NCBI GenBank assembly: GCA_013289665.1
Contig: JABCZN010000006.1
Span: forward strand, 124,001-188,000
Direction: 5' to 3'
Source: Acidobacteriota bacterium
GTDB lineage: Bacteria > Acidobacteriota > Terriglobia > Acidiferrales > UBA7541
DNA length: 64,000 bases
How positions within the stretch are numbered: the first letter of the stretch is position 1; every line of letters begins with the position of its first letter. This document shows, piece after piece, positions 17,540-26,309 of the stretch. The translations under genes were made by a program, and so were the position numbers. The notes beneath the pieces are model-generated. The model had not been told where the DNA came from. It was given only the letters and a program-made list of their open reading frames with translations, and did no database searches.

Positions 17540-18696
17540 GCTTCACCTCGAAACACACTTGCAGGCCGTACGCTCGCCAGTCGGCGCAGGGGGAATGCGC
17601 TGGCAACAGAAACGATGATGGTGATGCCTACAGAAACAGGATACACAATCCAGCGAGGCTGCGCAGCCACGCCAAACACCGATTTTCCCAGCCAAATGGA
17701 GCCCCCGATGCCGATGGCCGAGCCAATCAGTCCGCCCACAATACCCATCAAAATCGCTTCCGCCAGGAACAGCCGCACCACGCGGCGCACAGAACCGCCG
17801 ATGGCTTTCATCAACCCGACATCGTTCTTGCGCTCAATCGCTACATTGCTCATTCCCGCCATCACGCAAAGCGAGGTCAGCAGCAATACGATGATCACCG
17901 TGGCCGAGAGCAGCCCGCTGATGCGGTTATAAAGTTTTCCCTCCGCCAGGGCCAGCTGCTTGATACCGTGCACGTCCGCACCCGGCATACGCTCGGCGAG
18001 CGCAGCAATGAAGCGCTCGATCGAATCCGGCGTGCCCGTCACGCTCAGCTGCACGAGGCTGATGCGCCCCGGCAGATCGGCCAAGGTTTGCGCCGTCGAA
18101 AGCCTCGAGAAAATCTGCGTATCTTCCGCACCGCCCGTGGCCACCACTGCGAATACCTTGCAGGTCGCTTCCCTGCCCTGATTGCGCAGGCGCAGCGAAT
18201 CCCCGGCGTGAACCTTGAACTGTCCCGCCGCCTTGGCACCGACTTCGCACGCCGCCGGATCTTTCTCGAGTTCGGCAGAGTATTCCGTGCGCTGCCCGGG
18301 CCGCACCCGGGTCAATCCCTGGCCCTCGGTGCCAGCAATCACGGCTGCTTGGTCATGAATCTCGCCGGCCTTGGCCACCTCGCCGATCACGTAGAGAAAT
18401 GCCACCGCAGGCACGGGTTTTCCGGCGTTTTCTGCTGGCAAACCCCGAAGCAGCCCCTCTTCCAGCGTGCCGCCTGCTGAATTTGCATCCGCATCGCGCG
18501 GAGCCACAATCACATTCGCTCCCAGCGCGCGAAATTCCGTGGTTAGACGTCGCTGGGCATCAATCTGCAAATTCAGCAATGCCGCGGTAATCGCCGCGCC
18601 CGCCCCCAACGCCAGCAAAATTACAAACAGCCGGCCGTAATTCGCGGTGATCAACCTGCGAACGATGCGCCAAAACATCGGGACATCGCTCATCAC
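17536..18696 (-). CDS. FtsX/MacB-type ABC permease (second permease of the iron operon)
   Basis: 386 residues: an N-terminal TM helix (YGRLFVILLALGAGAAITAALL), a ~220-residue periplasmic domain and three C-terminal TM helices (SATVIIVLLLTSLCVMAGMSNVAIERKNDVGLMKAIGG, then LFLAEAILMGIVGGLIGSAIG and IVYPVSVGITIIVSVASAFPLRR). The ERKNDVGLMKAIG coupling loop is diagnostic for the FtsX permease family, whose members do mechanical work on periplasmic or membrane substrates rather than forming a simple import channel. Its start overlaps the previous permease stop by 4 bases, and its stop overlaps the ATPase start. It is equivalent in position to one of the paired permeases of the Campylobacter Cj1658-Cj1663 iron locus. 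Confidence 0.88.
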   Translation of the reverse strand: MMSDVPMFWRIVRRLITANYGRLFVILLALGAGAAITAALLNLQIDAQRRLTTEFRALGANVIVAPRDADANSAGGTLEEGLLRGLPAENAGKPVPAVAFLYVIGEVAKAGEIHDQAAVIAGTEGQGLTRVRPGQRTEYSAELEKDPAACEVGAKAAGQFKVHAGDSLRLRNQGREATCKVFAVVATGGAEDTQIFSRLSTAQTLADLPGRISLVQLSVTGTPDSIERFIAALAERMPGADVHGIKQLALAEGKLYNRISGLLSATVIIVLLLTSLCVMAGMSNVAIERKNDVGLMKAIGGSVRRVVRLFLAEAILMGIVGGLIGSAIGIGGSIWLGKSVFGVAAQPRWIVYPVSVGITIIVSVASAFPLRRLASVRPASVFRGEA

Positions 18697-20051
18697 TCGC
18701 CCCTCAGGATGGGCGCCGGGTCATATTGTGAAGCGCGTCGCAGCGGATAAACGCTTCCGAGCAGCGTAATGAGCGATGCAAGCACCTGCACAATGAAAAA
18801 CAGGAAAAATTTCGGCTCCGGCGTAAATCCAAATATCTTCTCGCCCAGCAGGCGCGCGAGCAGGATTCCGACCGCGTATCCGATCCCGCCGCCGACAAAC
18901 GCCACCAGCAATTGCTCCGCCGCCAGCAGCACGCCCACCAGCCCGGAACCCGCTCCGAGCGCCTTCATCAATCCAATCTCCGTCCGCCGCTCGATCACCG
19001 AAGCCGCCGCCGAGGCCCCCACAGCGAGCGCCGCCGCCAGCAGCGCCGCAAGGGTCACCAGCCACAGCAGCGCGCGCACGCGCGTCAGAATCGTGCCCTC
19101 GCCTTGCGCCACGCGGCGAATCACGCGCACATCCGTCCCTTTCAACTCCTGGCTGATCTGCAAAGCGATCGACGAAATGTACGGGGAGCAGTACCAGCGG
19201 TCGAACTCCGCCGGGGTCATGGTCTTCGGATCTTTCCGTGCGAACGCGTCTTCGGGCTTTGTAAGCGCGCTCACGTACAGGCGCCGGTACTGGCCCGGCT
19301 TAGCAGCAAACGTTTGCACCACTTCGAGTGGCGCAATGATGGCGTTATCTTCAGGTCCACCGGTATCGAGAACACCTACGACATGCAACCTGACTGGAGT
19401 CTGGCCCTTAATTTTGTACACGAACAGGACATCCCCAGGCTTCAAGTCATCCCTTGTGGGAAGCTCACCCGGCCGTTCCGGCACAACCGACTTTCCCTTT
19501 TTTATGGCAAAAGTTTTCCCTACGACACATTCATCCTGGCCTTCTGTGAACCATCGGCCTTTTTTCAGTCCCCACCACGGATTGGTCCGTTCGATTCCGG
19601 TCACATAAGTTGTCCCGTCGGGAATCTTCACCTCGTGATTCACCCATGTTCCGATGATTGTGTATGCGGCTCCCGGAGGGGGATCGGGGAAATAGTCCAT
19701 GTCATACGGCGTCGCTTTGACCTGGGCTTCTATAATCGGCGCAAACGCCTTGATGTTGAAGCGCCAGAAAATCGTCTTCAGTTTTCCGAGGTCTGCTTCA
19801 GGCAGGTACGCGCCCGCATTCGCGGGGCGATAATCCACACCGCCAATCTCCAGAGGCAGCGAGTCCGCTTCGGGCGTCACCAGCAGATTCGCGCCCAGGC
19901 TGCGAAACTCCTCGGCCAGCCGGTCGCCCACATCCAGGGACACGCTCAAAGCCGCGGTGGCCACAGCCATCCCCAAGGCCAGGGCGGCCAGGGTGAGCAT
20001 TTTGCGTTTCGGCCGGCGCGTGAACGAGTCGGCGACGAGTCGAAGGAACAT
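18693..20051 (-). CDS. FtsX/MacB-type ABC permease (first permease of the iron operon)
   Basis: 452 residues with the same architecture as its downstream neighbour: N-terminal TM helix (KMLTLAALALGMAVATAALSVS), a long periplasmic domain of ~280 residues, and three C-terminal TM helices with the coupling sequence ERRTEIGLMKALG. The periplasmic domain is larger than in the partner and contains ATPYDMDYFPDPPPG and an aromatic NPWWGLKKGRWF. The pair probably forms a heterodimeric transporter with the fused ATPase. It starts 34 bases after the FTR1 gene and overlaps the next permease by 4 bases. Confidence 0.88.
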   Translation of the reverse strand: MFLRLVADSFTRRPKRKMLTLAALALGMAVATAALSVSLDVGDRLAEEFRSLGANLLVTPEADSLPLEIGGVDYRPANAGAYLPEADLGKLKTIFWRFNIKAFAPIIEAQVKATPYDMDYFPDPPPGAAYTIIGTWVNHEVKIPDGTTYVTGIERTNPWWGLKKGRWFTEGQDECVVGKTFAIKKGKSVVPERPGELPTRDDLKPGDVLFVYKIKGQTPVRLHVVGVLDTGGPEDNAIIAPLEVVQTFAAKPGQYRRLYVSALTKPEDAFARKDPKTMTPAEFDRWYCSPYISSIALQISQELKGTDVRVIRRVAQGEGTILTRVRALLWLVTLAALLAAALAVGASAAASVIERRTEIGLMKALGAGSGLVGVLLAAEQLLVAFVGGGIGYAVGILLARLLGEKIFGFTPEPKFFLFFIVQVLASLITLLGSVYPLRRASQYDPAPILRGE

Positions 20052-20085
20052 TTATTTGTGCGGATCGCTGAGCGCGCCAAATCTC

Positions 20086-21348
20086 CTATCGCGGAATTTC
20101 TTCCGCAGCGTTGGTGACCGACGAAACGTCGATAACCACGTCGTCGCCATTTACCTGCGACGTAAACCCGATTGGATTGCATCCGCCCTTTTGCCCGATC
20201 GACGGGATATAAATCGCCGACGCGCAGTGCCGGCAGATTACATTCTGCCCGTCCTGCCGGTAGCCCTCCGCTCCGCAAATCAGGCAGGCATCCAGCGCCG
20301 TTCCATAGCCATTGGGCTTCTTGATGACCATGAATCGGATGGCCCGCCCTTTGGCATTCAGCGTGAAGAGATGCAAATTTCCGTCCTGCACTTCCGCAAC
20401 GGGCACTTTCACGATGCCATTCACGGCTTCCACGGCTTTCGCTTGCGGCGGTGCCGAATTCACCTTGGCATAAATAAAATCGGCCGTCAGCGCCAGGATC
20501 ACCGCCAGGCTCATGCTCGCCGCGGCGATCATCCAGCGGCGCTGCCGGCGATTTTGCGATTCGATCAGCCGGCGTTCAGCGTCATTCGTCACAGCAGTGG
20601 CTGCCTTGTTGTCGGAAGCCGCCTGCCACTCGCGGATAATCATCAACGCCGCCGCCCCGAACACAAACACAAAAAAGAATAGTTCGTTGGCCACGATCGG
20701 CCCCAGCACGGCCATCTCCGTTTTGCTCGAAGGCAGCCACTGTGCCTCGCTCAATTCGTGCAGACCGGTCACCGCCAATTGCACCGCCACCAGCATCAGA
20801 ATCCAACTGGTGACCGCAAAAAACCTGTGCAGCGGCACCTTCAACGTGCCCTTGAAAAAGAAGAGGCCCACGGCAACCGCGGCTCCGATACCCGCAATCG
20901 TTCCAATCCAGGTCTGGAAGCCTTCGGTCGAAAGCTCGACTGCGCGCAGGATCAGCGCCAACTCCGCTCCCTCTCTCACCACCATCAGGAAGACGAACAT
21001 TCCAAGGCCCCATCCCGCCGCAGAACCCGCTCGGGATGCGAACACCTCCACTTTCTCTTCAATTTCCTTTTTCAGATGCCGCGCAATGCGGTTCATCCAG
21101 ATGATCATGGTGACGACGAAAAACGCCGCCACCAGCAACAGTAGACCTTCAAATCCGTCCTCGCTGATGTTGAAACGCTCGAGCGCGATAGCCACGCCGA
21201 GGCTCAGGGCGACGGCCGCTGCCACGCCTCCCCAAACATACCGGACCAGATGGGTCCGATTGGTCCGCGATAGATAAACCAGGATAATCCCTACGATGAG
21301 GGAAGCTTCGACGCCCTCACGCAGGGCGATAAGGAAGGCAGAAAGCAC
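20086..21348 (-). CDS. FTR1-family iron permease fused to an FtrD-like DUF2318 Fe-S domain
   Basis: 420 residues from a GTG at 21348, chosen because GGAG lies 5 bases before it and the protein then starts MLSAFLIALREGVEASL as other FTR1 proteins do. A GTG at 21354 is the alternative. Residues 1-~240 form a seven-helix FTR1 permease with the paired REGxE iron motifs (REGVE 10-14, REGAE 125-129). A further TM helix (~272-295) leads into a DUF2318 domain with two CxxC pairs (C355/C358 and C372/C375) and GGCNPIGF. In yeast and bacteria FTR1 moves Fe3+ produced by a partner oxidase; DUF2318/FtrD is thought to handle electrons or iron on the periplasmic side. No P19 periplasmic partner is encoded nearby. 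Confidence 0.9.
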   Translation of the reverse strand: MLSAFLIALREGVEASLIVGIILVYLSRTNRTHLVRYVWGGVAAAVALSLGVAIALERFNISEDGFEGLLLLVAAFFVVTMIIWMNRIARHLKKEIEEKVEVFASRAGSAAGWGLGMFVFLMVVREGAELALILRAVELSTEGFQTWIGTIAGIGAAVAVGLFFFKGTLKVPLHRFFAVTSWILMLVAVQLAVTGLHELSEAQWLPSSKTEMAVLGPIVANELFFFVFVFGAAALMIIREWQAASDNKAATAVTNDAERRLIESQNRRQRRWMIAAASMSLAVILALTADFIYAKVNSAPPQAKAVEAVNGIVKVPVAEVQDGNLHLFTLNAKGRAIRFMVIKKPNGYGTALDACLICGAEGYRQDGQNVICRHCASAIYIPSIGQKGGCNPIGFTSQVNGDDVVIDVSSVTNAAEEIPR

Positions 21349-21379
21349 GCTCACTCCAGTTGAAAACGATTTGCAACAA

Positions 21380-21416
21380 CGATTCTAGTCTAACCCCTCC
21401 TTCTCTGCCCCGTCAA
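21380..21416 (-). promoter_or_regulatory. Candidate promoter and DtxR/IdeR-like operator for the iron operon
   Basis: On the minus strand TTGACG (21416-21411) and TAGACT (21392-21387) are 18 bases apart and point toward the FTR1 gene. The -10 lies inside GGGTTAGACTAGAAT (21396-21382). This agrees at ten positions with the core of the DtxR/IdeR box (AGGTTAGSCTAACCT), with a good left half and a weak right half. Sigma70 spacing is plausible. The operator is an inference from a partial match. Confidence 0.4.
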
Positions 21417-21473
21417 GTCGAGACGCCCTTTCCCCCGACACGGTAGAATGGTGGCTTGCGTCTATCTACTAGA

Positions 21474-24400
21474 ATGAGAAGACCGCCGCTTACTATCGTC
21501 ACCGCACTGCTGCTCTGCTGGGCGCTTGTCTGCCAGGCCCTTCCGGCGCAAGAGCCGCAGGCTCCCACCCCGAAACGCGACGCGGAGCGCTCCTTTGTGA
21601 AACCGGACCCAAAGCGCGCCAAGAAGCTTCTGGAGCAAGCCGCCAGGGAAGAAGCCGCCGGAGATTATCTCCGCGCACTGGGCGATTACGAGGAGGCTGC
21701 TCGCTACGCCCCGTTTGACGTCACCATCGTGGGCAAAGGCACAGCGCTCCGCTCGCGCCTCTTGCACGAGCATTTGGACGGCGCGGAGCGCCTGGCTGTG
21801 GAAGGGAATATAGATGGCGCCACGCAGGAACTCGCCGCCGCGCTGGAGATCGATCCCAGCAACCCCGCGATTCTCGAGCGGCTGCAGCAGATAGGGTCCA
21901 TCAGGGAGTCCCCCACAGGCGAGCGGCGCGCGGAATCCCCCGAAGGCCTGCCCCAGCTTGCGCCAGAGAAGACCAACAGGAGCTTCAACCTGCAAACGGA
22001 CGTGAAATCCGCCTATGAACAGGTAGCCCGGGCTTTCGGCCTGAAGGCGTCGTTTGATCCAGATTTACCGGTGCGCTCCACGCGCTTGCACCTCCAGGAG
22101 GTCGATTTTTATACCGCGATGAAAGTCATGGGCATCGAAACCGGCACATTCTGGCGCCCTGTGGACTCCAAGCAATTTTTTGTCGCGGCCGACACGGCGG
22201 AGAAACGCCGCTTGTTCGAACCCGAAATTGAGGAGACCATTCAGCTGACCTCCTCGGTAACTCCCACAGAAGCCGGCGAGGTGGTCCGCGCGATTCGTGA
22301 ACTTACCGGCATAACGCGGCTCAGCCAATCCAACTCGGCGCATACCATTGCCGTCCGTGGAACCGTACAGCGCGTGCATCTCGCCGAAGAAATCGTCCGC
22401 AACCTCGAACACGGCCCCGGGGAAGTTCTCCTGGAGATCGATCTGCTGGAAGTGGATCGCACAAATGCCAGCACTCTCGGACTCACGCCGCCCACAAGTC
22501 AGCGGCTCGTTCCGGTCCCGGCGAATCTGGCAAGCTCCTTGCGTTCCGCCCCTGATCTAACGTCGCTGCTCACGCTGCTCGCGCAGGTCTTCGGCGGCCC
22601 TGCGGGAGCGCTTGCGGGCGGCGGCATCGCCAGCCTCGCGTCTTCGCTTCCGGCCGTAGCCGCCGTCGGGGGCGGTAAAAGTACGTTTCTTCTTGTTCTG
22701 CCAACCTATTCGGCACAATTTTCGCAAGCGCTCTCTCTGGTGCACAGTGGCAGACAAATTTTGCTGCGCGCGCAAGACGCGAAGCCGGCCACCTTTTTTG
22801 TAGGCGACCGTATACCCATAACGCTTTCGCTTCTTTCGGGGAGTCTCGGCTCGACCGGCTTTACTCCGAACATCGGCGGCACCGGCACGACTATCCCCAC
22901 GCAGCAATTCACTGTGGGGAAAAATCCAGTCGCCATGGTCACGGCGGATTTTCGCAGCGCCGGCACTCAGGATCTCGCCGTCGTCAACCAGACCGACAAC
23001 ACGCTGACGGTTCTGTTGAATCAAGGAACGGGAGCGGTTCCGCAATTCGCGCCGCCGACCAGCGGAATCGGCCTGGTCTCGCCTGTTCCGATGGGAACCG
23101 CTTGGACCAGTTCCACTCCGGCTCCGGCGTTGGCCACAGGAAGCCTGAATGCAGCCTCGACGGCCCCGAATAATGACAACTTTGCGGATTTGCTGGTGAC
23201 CGATCCGGTGGGAAACGCAGTGATCGTGCTTCTGGGCGACGGGGATGGCACCTTCAAAACACCCCCGGCTCCCATCCCTGTAGGCGCTCAGCCAAGTTCC
23301 ATCGTCGTGGGCACCTTTAATTCGAAGAATGGCGATTCCAACCTGGGCTTCGTGGTCACCAATTTCAAGGACAACACGTATTCGGTGTTCAACGGCAATG
23401 GCGACGGCACGTTCACCCAGGTTACCGGTTCGCCGTTCGCGTTGCCGGCCACCGCGACCGGGCCGGTCGCTATGACGGTGGCGGACTTCAACGGCGACGG
23501 CAATCCCGATCTGGCTATCGTGAACCAGACCACCCAGAACGTCACCATCCTCGAGGGCAATGGCAACGGCACCTTCACCGAATTCCCCAAATCTCCCCTC
23601 GGCGTCGGAAAAGTCCCAGTGGCCATCGCGTCCGGATCTCTCAGCGGAAGCAACGGGCCGGCTCTCGCCATCGTCAATCAGACAGACAACACGCTGTCGG
23701 TCTACCTCGGGAATGGCGACGGCACTTTCGTCGCGGCTTCGCAGTCTCCGCTCGCGACAGACACGACTCCCAGTGGCGTGGCGATTGCCGACCTTGCCCA
23801 GTCCACCACGGGCGGCATTGCAGTGACCAACACAGCCGTCGGCACGGTCACGGTGTTCGCCGATCTCGGGAGCGGCCTGTTCGCCAGCGCGATTGAACCC
23901 GCCGCCGGCACAAGCCCCGACGCCATCCTCGCCGGCGCTTTCACCAACAGCTCCTTTCCAGACGTCGTCGTCACCAACAATATCGCCAACGCGGCCGGCC
24001 AGGTCACGCTGATCGAAAGCCCCGCCAGCCTGATTTCCAATCCCGCGATCGCCCAGACACCGTATCCCGGCTCCGAATATGAGGACGTGGGAATAAAAAT
24101 CAAGGCCACGCCACAATTGCACGACAACAAGGAAGTCACGCTGCAGCTGGAATTTGAAATTAAGGCGCTCTCGGGAACCAATATCAATGGCATTCCGGTG
24201 ATTTCGAATCGCACGGTCACGCAAACCGTGCGGCTGAAGGAAGACGAAACCTCGCTGGTCACCGGGGTGCTCAGCGAGAACGAAACGAAAGCGCTGTCCG
24301 GGATTCCCGGCCTGGCTCAGTTGCCCGGCGTGGGCTACGCCTTCGGCACGCGCAACAATTCCTTCACCGACGACGAACTGCTTTTCCTGATAACGCCGCG

Positions 24401-24674
24401 CCGCGTCCGCGCGCCTTTCCATCAATCAAAGACCATCTATGCGGGAACGGGAGAGCCCACCGGCCGCGGGCAGGGCGGCGGCGCCCTCCCTGCCGGAGGA
24501 CGCTCGGATCAGGAACCTGCACCCGCACCCGCTCCCGCTCCGTCCCCGGCAGAAACGCCTGCCCCAGCACCATCAGCGCCGCCACAACCTGGTCCTCCAC
24601 CGGCTCAGCCGCCGCCGCAAAATCAGCCGCCGCAACCTCAGCCCGAAATTCCCCTGCAGCAACCACCTAGCTAA
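21474..24674 (+). CDS. Secretin-family outer membrane protein with an inserted VCBS/FG-GAP propeller
   Basis: 1066 residues from the ATG at 21474 (a TTG at 21456 also exists). A signal peptide (PPLTIVTALLLCWALVCQALPA) is followed by TPR-like helices to about residue 145, a short STN/N0-like domain, and an N1-type domain (SSVTPTEAGEVVRAIRELTG). The secretin domain opens with GEVLLEIDLLEVDRT. After FFVGDRIPITLS it is interrupted by ~380 residues (22908-24050) made of repeats such as VADFNGDGNPDLAIVNQT and GNGDGTF. It then resumes with EDVGIKIKATPQL, NGIPVISNRTVTQTVRLKEDET and IPGLAQLPGVGYAFG. The C-terminus is Pro/Gln-rich. Secretins form multimeric outer-membrane gates for type II, type III or pilus systems. 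No other secretion gene is next to it, so the system it serves is unknown. Confidence 0.88.
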   Translation: MRRPPLTIVTALLLCWALVCQALPAQEPQAPTPKRDAERSFVKPDPKRAKKLLEQAAREEAAGDYLRALGDYEEAARYAPFDVTIVGKGTALRSRLLHEHLDGAERLAVEGNIDGATQELAAALEIDPSNPAILERLQQIGSIRESPTGERRAESPEGLPQLAPEKTNRSFNLQTDVKSAYEQVARAFGLKASFDPDLPVRSTRLHLQEVDFYTAMKVMGIETGTFWRPVDSKQFFVAADTAEKRRLFEPEIEETIQLTSSVTPTEAGEVVRAIRELTGITRLSQSNSAHTIAVRGTVQRVHLAEEIVRNLEHGPGEVLLEIDLLEVDRTNASTLGLTPPTSQRLVPVPANLASSLRSAPDLTSLLTLLAQVFGGPAGALAGGGIASLASSLPAVAAVGGGKSTFLLVLPTYSAQFSQALSLVHSGRQILLRAQDAKPATFFVGDRIPITLSLLSGSLGSTGFTPNIGGTGTTIPTQQFTVGKNPVAMVTADFRSAGTQDLAVVNQTDNTLTVLLNQGTGAVPQFAPPTSGIGLVSPVPMGTAWTSSTPAPALATGSLNAASTAPNNDNFADLLVTDPVGNAVIVLLGDGDGTFKTPPAPIPVGAQPSSIVVGTFNSKNGDSNLGFVVTNFKDNTYSVFNGNGDGTFTQVTGSPFALPATATGPVAMTVADFNGDGNPDLAIVNQTTQNVTILEGNGNGTFTEFPKSPLGVGKVPVAIASGSLSGSNGPALAIVNQTDNTLSVYLGNGDGTFVAASQSPLATDTTPSGVAIADLAQSTTGGIAVTNTAVGTVTVFADLGSGLFASAIEPAAGTSPDAILAGAFTNSSFPDVVVTNNIANAAGQVTLIESPASLISNPAIAQTPYPGSEYEDVGIKIKATPQLHDNKEVTLQLEFEIKALSGTNINGIPVISNRTVTQTVRLKEDETSLVTGVLSENETKALSGIPGLAQLPGVGYAFGTRNNSFTDDELLFLITPRRVRAPFHQSKTIYAGTGEPTGRGQGGGALPAGGRSDQEPAPAPAPAPSPAETPAPAPSAPPQPGPPPAQPPPQNQPPQPQPEIPLQQPPS

Positions 24675-24809
24675 AATCGGGGTTGTTGCCTTGAACGCGA
24701 ACCCCTGCCCGCCCTGCTTGCCGCAGGCAGTAGAAGGATCTCACCCCCCGCACCTTGCACAAAGCAATCCACAGGCATCCCAAAGAGTGTCAACCGGGGA
24801 GGAAAACCT

Positions 24810-25784
24810 TCAGGGCAGTGGATCAAACACAACAATCGGCTGGTAAGTCCTCGGCACCACCGCTTCGGCGATGGCGATCAACTTGTTTTCCTGGCTGAAG
24901 ACTCGCAGTCGAGGCGGCTGTGCTTCTTCTGTATCGAGATGCGTTGTCGCTCCCGGCGGCAACTCCACGCGGCCCGGCTTCAGCTGCGAAGGCATCACGT
25001 TGAACTTCCCCCCGTGGCGAATTTTCTTTTCAAGCACCGGCAGCACATTGGTCCGCGGGAAATTGGGCAGCAGGTGCTCCAGCGGAATCAGAAAGGATTC
25101 GAACTTCCCATCCTTCCTGGCCTGCGCCAGCTCTTCCAGGCTGATGGCCTGCTCCAGGGAAAATTCCCCCACCGCCGTGCGGCAGATTTCCGCCAGATGG
25201 GCGCCGCACCCCAGCTTCCGCCCCATGTCGTCGACCAGCGACCGGATGTAGGTCCCCGAGGAGCACTCGATTGAAAACCTTGCGATCGGTCCTTCGATCC
25301 CCGTCAGCCGGTACTCAAAAATCTCCACCGGCACTGCTTTCAGCTCTACAACCTGATTTTTGCGGGCCAGTTCGTACGCGGGCCGCCCGTGAATTTTCTT
25401 GGCGGAAAAAATCGGCGGCTTCTGTTCGAACCGCCCAGTGGACTCCGCCGCGAGCTGCTGCAACACCTCTCGCTCGAGCACAGGCGCCAGATCCGGGCCC
25501 GCCGGCTGCCCTTCCGAGTCAAACGTGTTGGTGGCATAGCCGAAGCGGAAACCAGCGGTGTAGCGCTTGCGCCGCCCGGTATAAAACCGCACAAAACGAG
25601 TGGCCTTGCCGAGCAGCAGGACCAGAACTCCCGTCGCCAGCGGATCGAGCGTGCCCAGATGCCCGATTTGCCGGAAGCCCGCGAGGTGGCGCACCGCATC
25701 CACGATGTCGTGCGAAGTCTTGCCTTGGGGCTTGTTGATGACCAGTGCGCCATCGAACGGGGCGGGTTGTGGTTGACGCGGCAT
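24810..25784 (-). CDS. truB: tRNA pseudouridine(55) synthase
   Basis: 324 residues. TruB isomerises U55 in the T-loop of tRNAs. The catalytic motif HLGTLDPLATGVLVLLLGKATR holds the essential Asp, and DGALVINKPQGKTSHDIV is the N-terminal signature. KRYTAGFRFG and SSGTYIRSLVDDMG are the later conserved blocks. The C-terminal ~70 residues resemble a PUA-like domain (GRVELPPG, RLRVFSQENKLIAIAEA). It closes the rimP-nusA-infB-rbfA cluster, the usual bacterial arrangement. Confidence 0.95.
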   Translation of the reverse strand: MPRQPQPAPFDGALVINKPQGKTSHDIVDAVRHLAGFRQIGHLGTLDPLATGVLVLLLGKATRFVRFYTGRRKRYTAGFRFGYATNTFDSEGQPAGPDLAPVLEREVLQQLAAESTGRFEQKPPIFSAKKIHGRPAYELARKNQVVELKAVPVEIFEYRLTGIEGPIARFSIECSSGTYIRSLVDDMGRKLGCGAHLAEICRTAVGEFSLEQAISLEELAQARKDGKFESFLIPLEHLLPNFPRTNVLPVLEKKIRHGGKFNVMPSQLKPGRVELPPGATTHLDTEEAQPPRLRVFSQENKLIAIAEAVVPRTYQPIVVFDPLP

Positions 25785-25806
25785 GTGTGGTCGTTGGCGG
25801 AACTCT

Positions 25807-25836
25807 GGTGGCCGATCTTAAGATCTGCCACTAGGC
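25807..25836. repeat. Palindromic repeat element, copy B
   Basis: In the rbfA-truB gap an imperfect palindrome reads GTGGCCGATC-TTAA-GATCTGCCAC on the plus strand. Read from the minus strand it begins TAGTGGC and ends GGCCAC, as copy A at 13327 does, with a TTAA loop in place of AGAA. Arm length and overall size match copy A. Confidence 0.5.
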
Positions 25837-25925
25837 GGGCGAAAGAAAATCAGATGCCTGCTTCGCAAACTGCCCCAGTAAGGGATAATACTCACTTTAT
25901 TTCTGAAACTTATGTCGCCCGTGAT

Positions 25926-26309
25926 TCAGGGATTCGGTTCCGGCTTATCGGCCTTATCCGATTTCATCTGCTTCAAGAGCTGTTCGATGCGCTCGACGTG
26001 CTCCTGCGAAAGATCCAGCGTGAAGTGCAAATCTGGAACCCGCCGCAACTGCAGCCTCTCGACCAGCTCATGCTTGATGTAGCCCGAGGCGTGCTCCAGC
26101 GCCTTGATGGCGTCTGTCTGCTCCCTCGAGTTTTCCGTCCGCACGCTCACGTATACCCGCGCGTGCTTCATATCCGGCTGCACGCGGACTTCGCTGACGC
26201 AGACATTTCCTTCCAGGCGCGGGTCTTTCAGTTCGCCCACCAGCATGGCGTTCAATTCATGCGCGATTTCCTCGCCCACGCGCAAATGACGATGATGATC
26301 AGGGCTCAT
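25926..26309 (-). CDS. rbfA: Ribosome-binding factor A
   Basis: 127 residues from the ATG at 26309, preferred over an in-frame start at 26441 that would add 44 atypical residues reaching through the intergenic hairpin. GAGGA lies upstream. The KH-like fold is recognisable: RVGEEIAHELNAMLVGELKDPRL, VCVSEVRVQPDMKHARVYVSV and LRRVPDLHFTLDLSQEHVERIEQLL. RbfA binds the 30S subunit late in assembly and aids 16S 5' end maturation. It sits in its normal place between infB and truB. Confidence 0.93.
   Translation of the reverse strand: MSPDHHRHLRVGEEIAHELNAMLVGELKDPRLEGNVCVSEVRVQPDMKHARVYVSVRTENSREQTDAIKALEHASGYIKHELVERLQLRRVPDLHFTLDLSQEHVERIEQLLKQMKSDKADKPEPNP

Noticed and set aside
22557-24425. 622-codon minus-strand frame opposite the secretin
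   Set aside because: It mirrors the VCBS repeats and has no recognisable domain; the plus frame has secretin and VCBS signatures.
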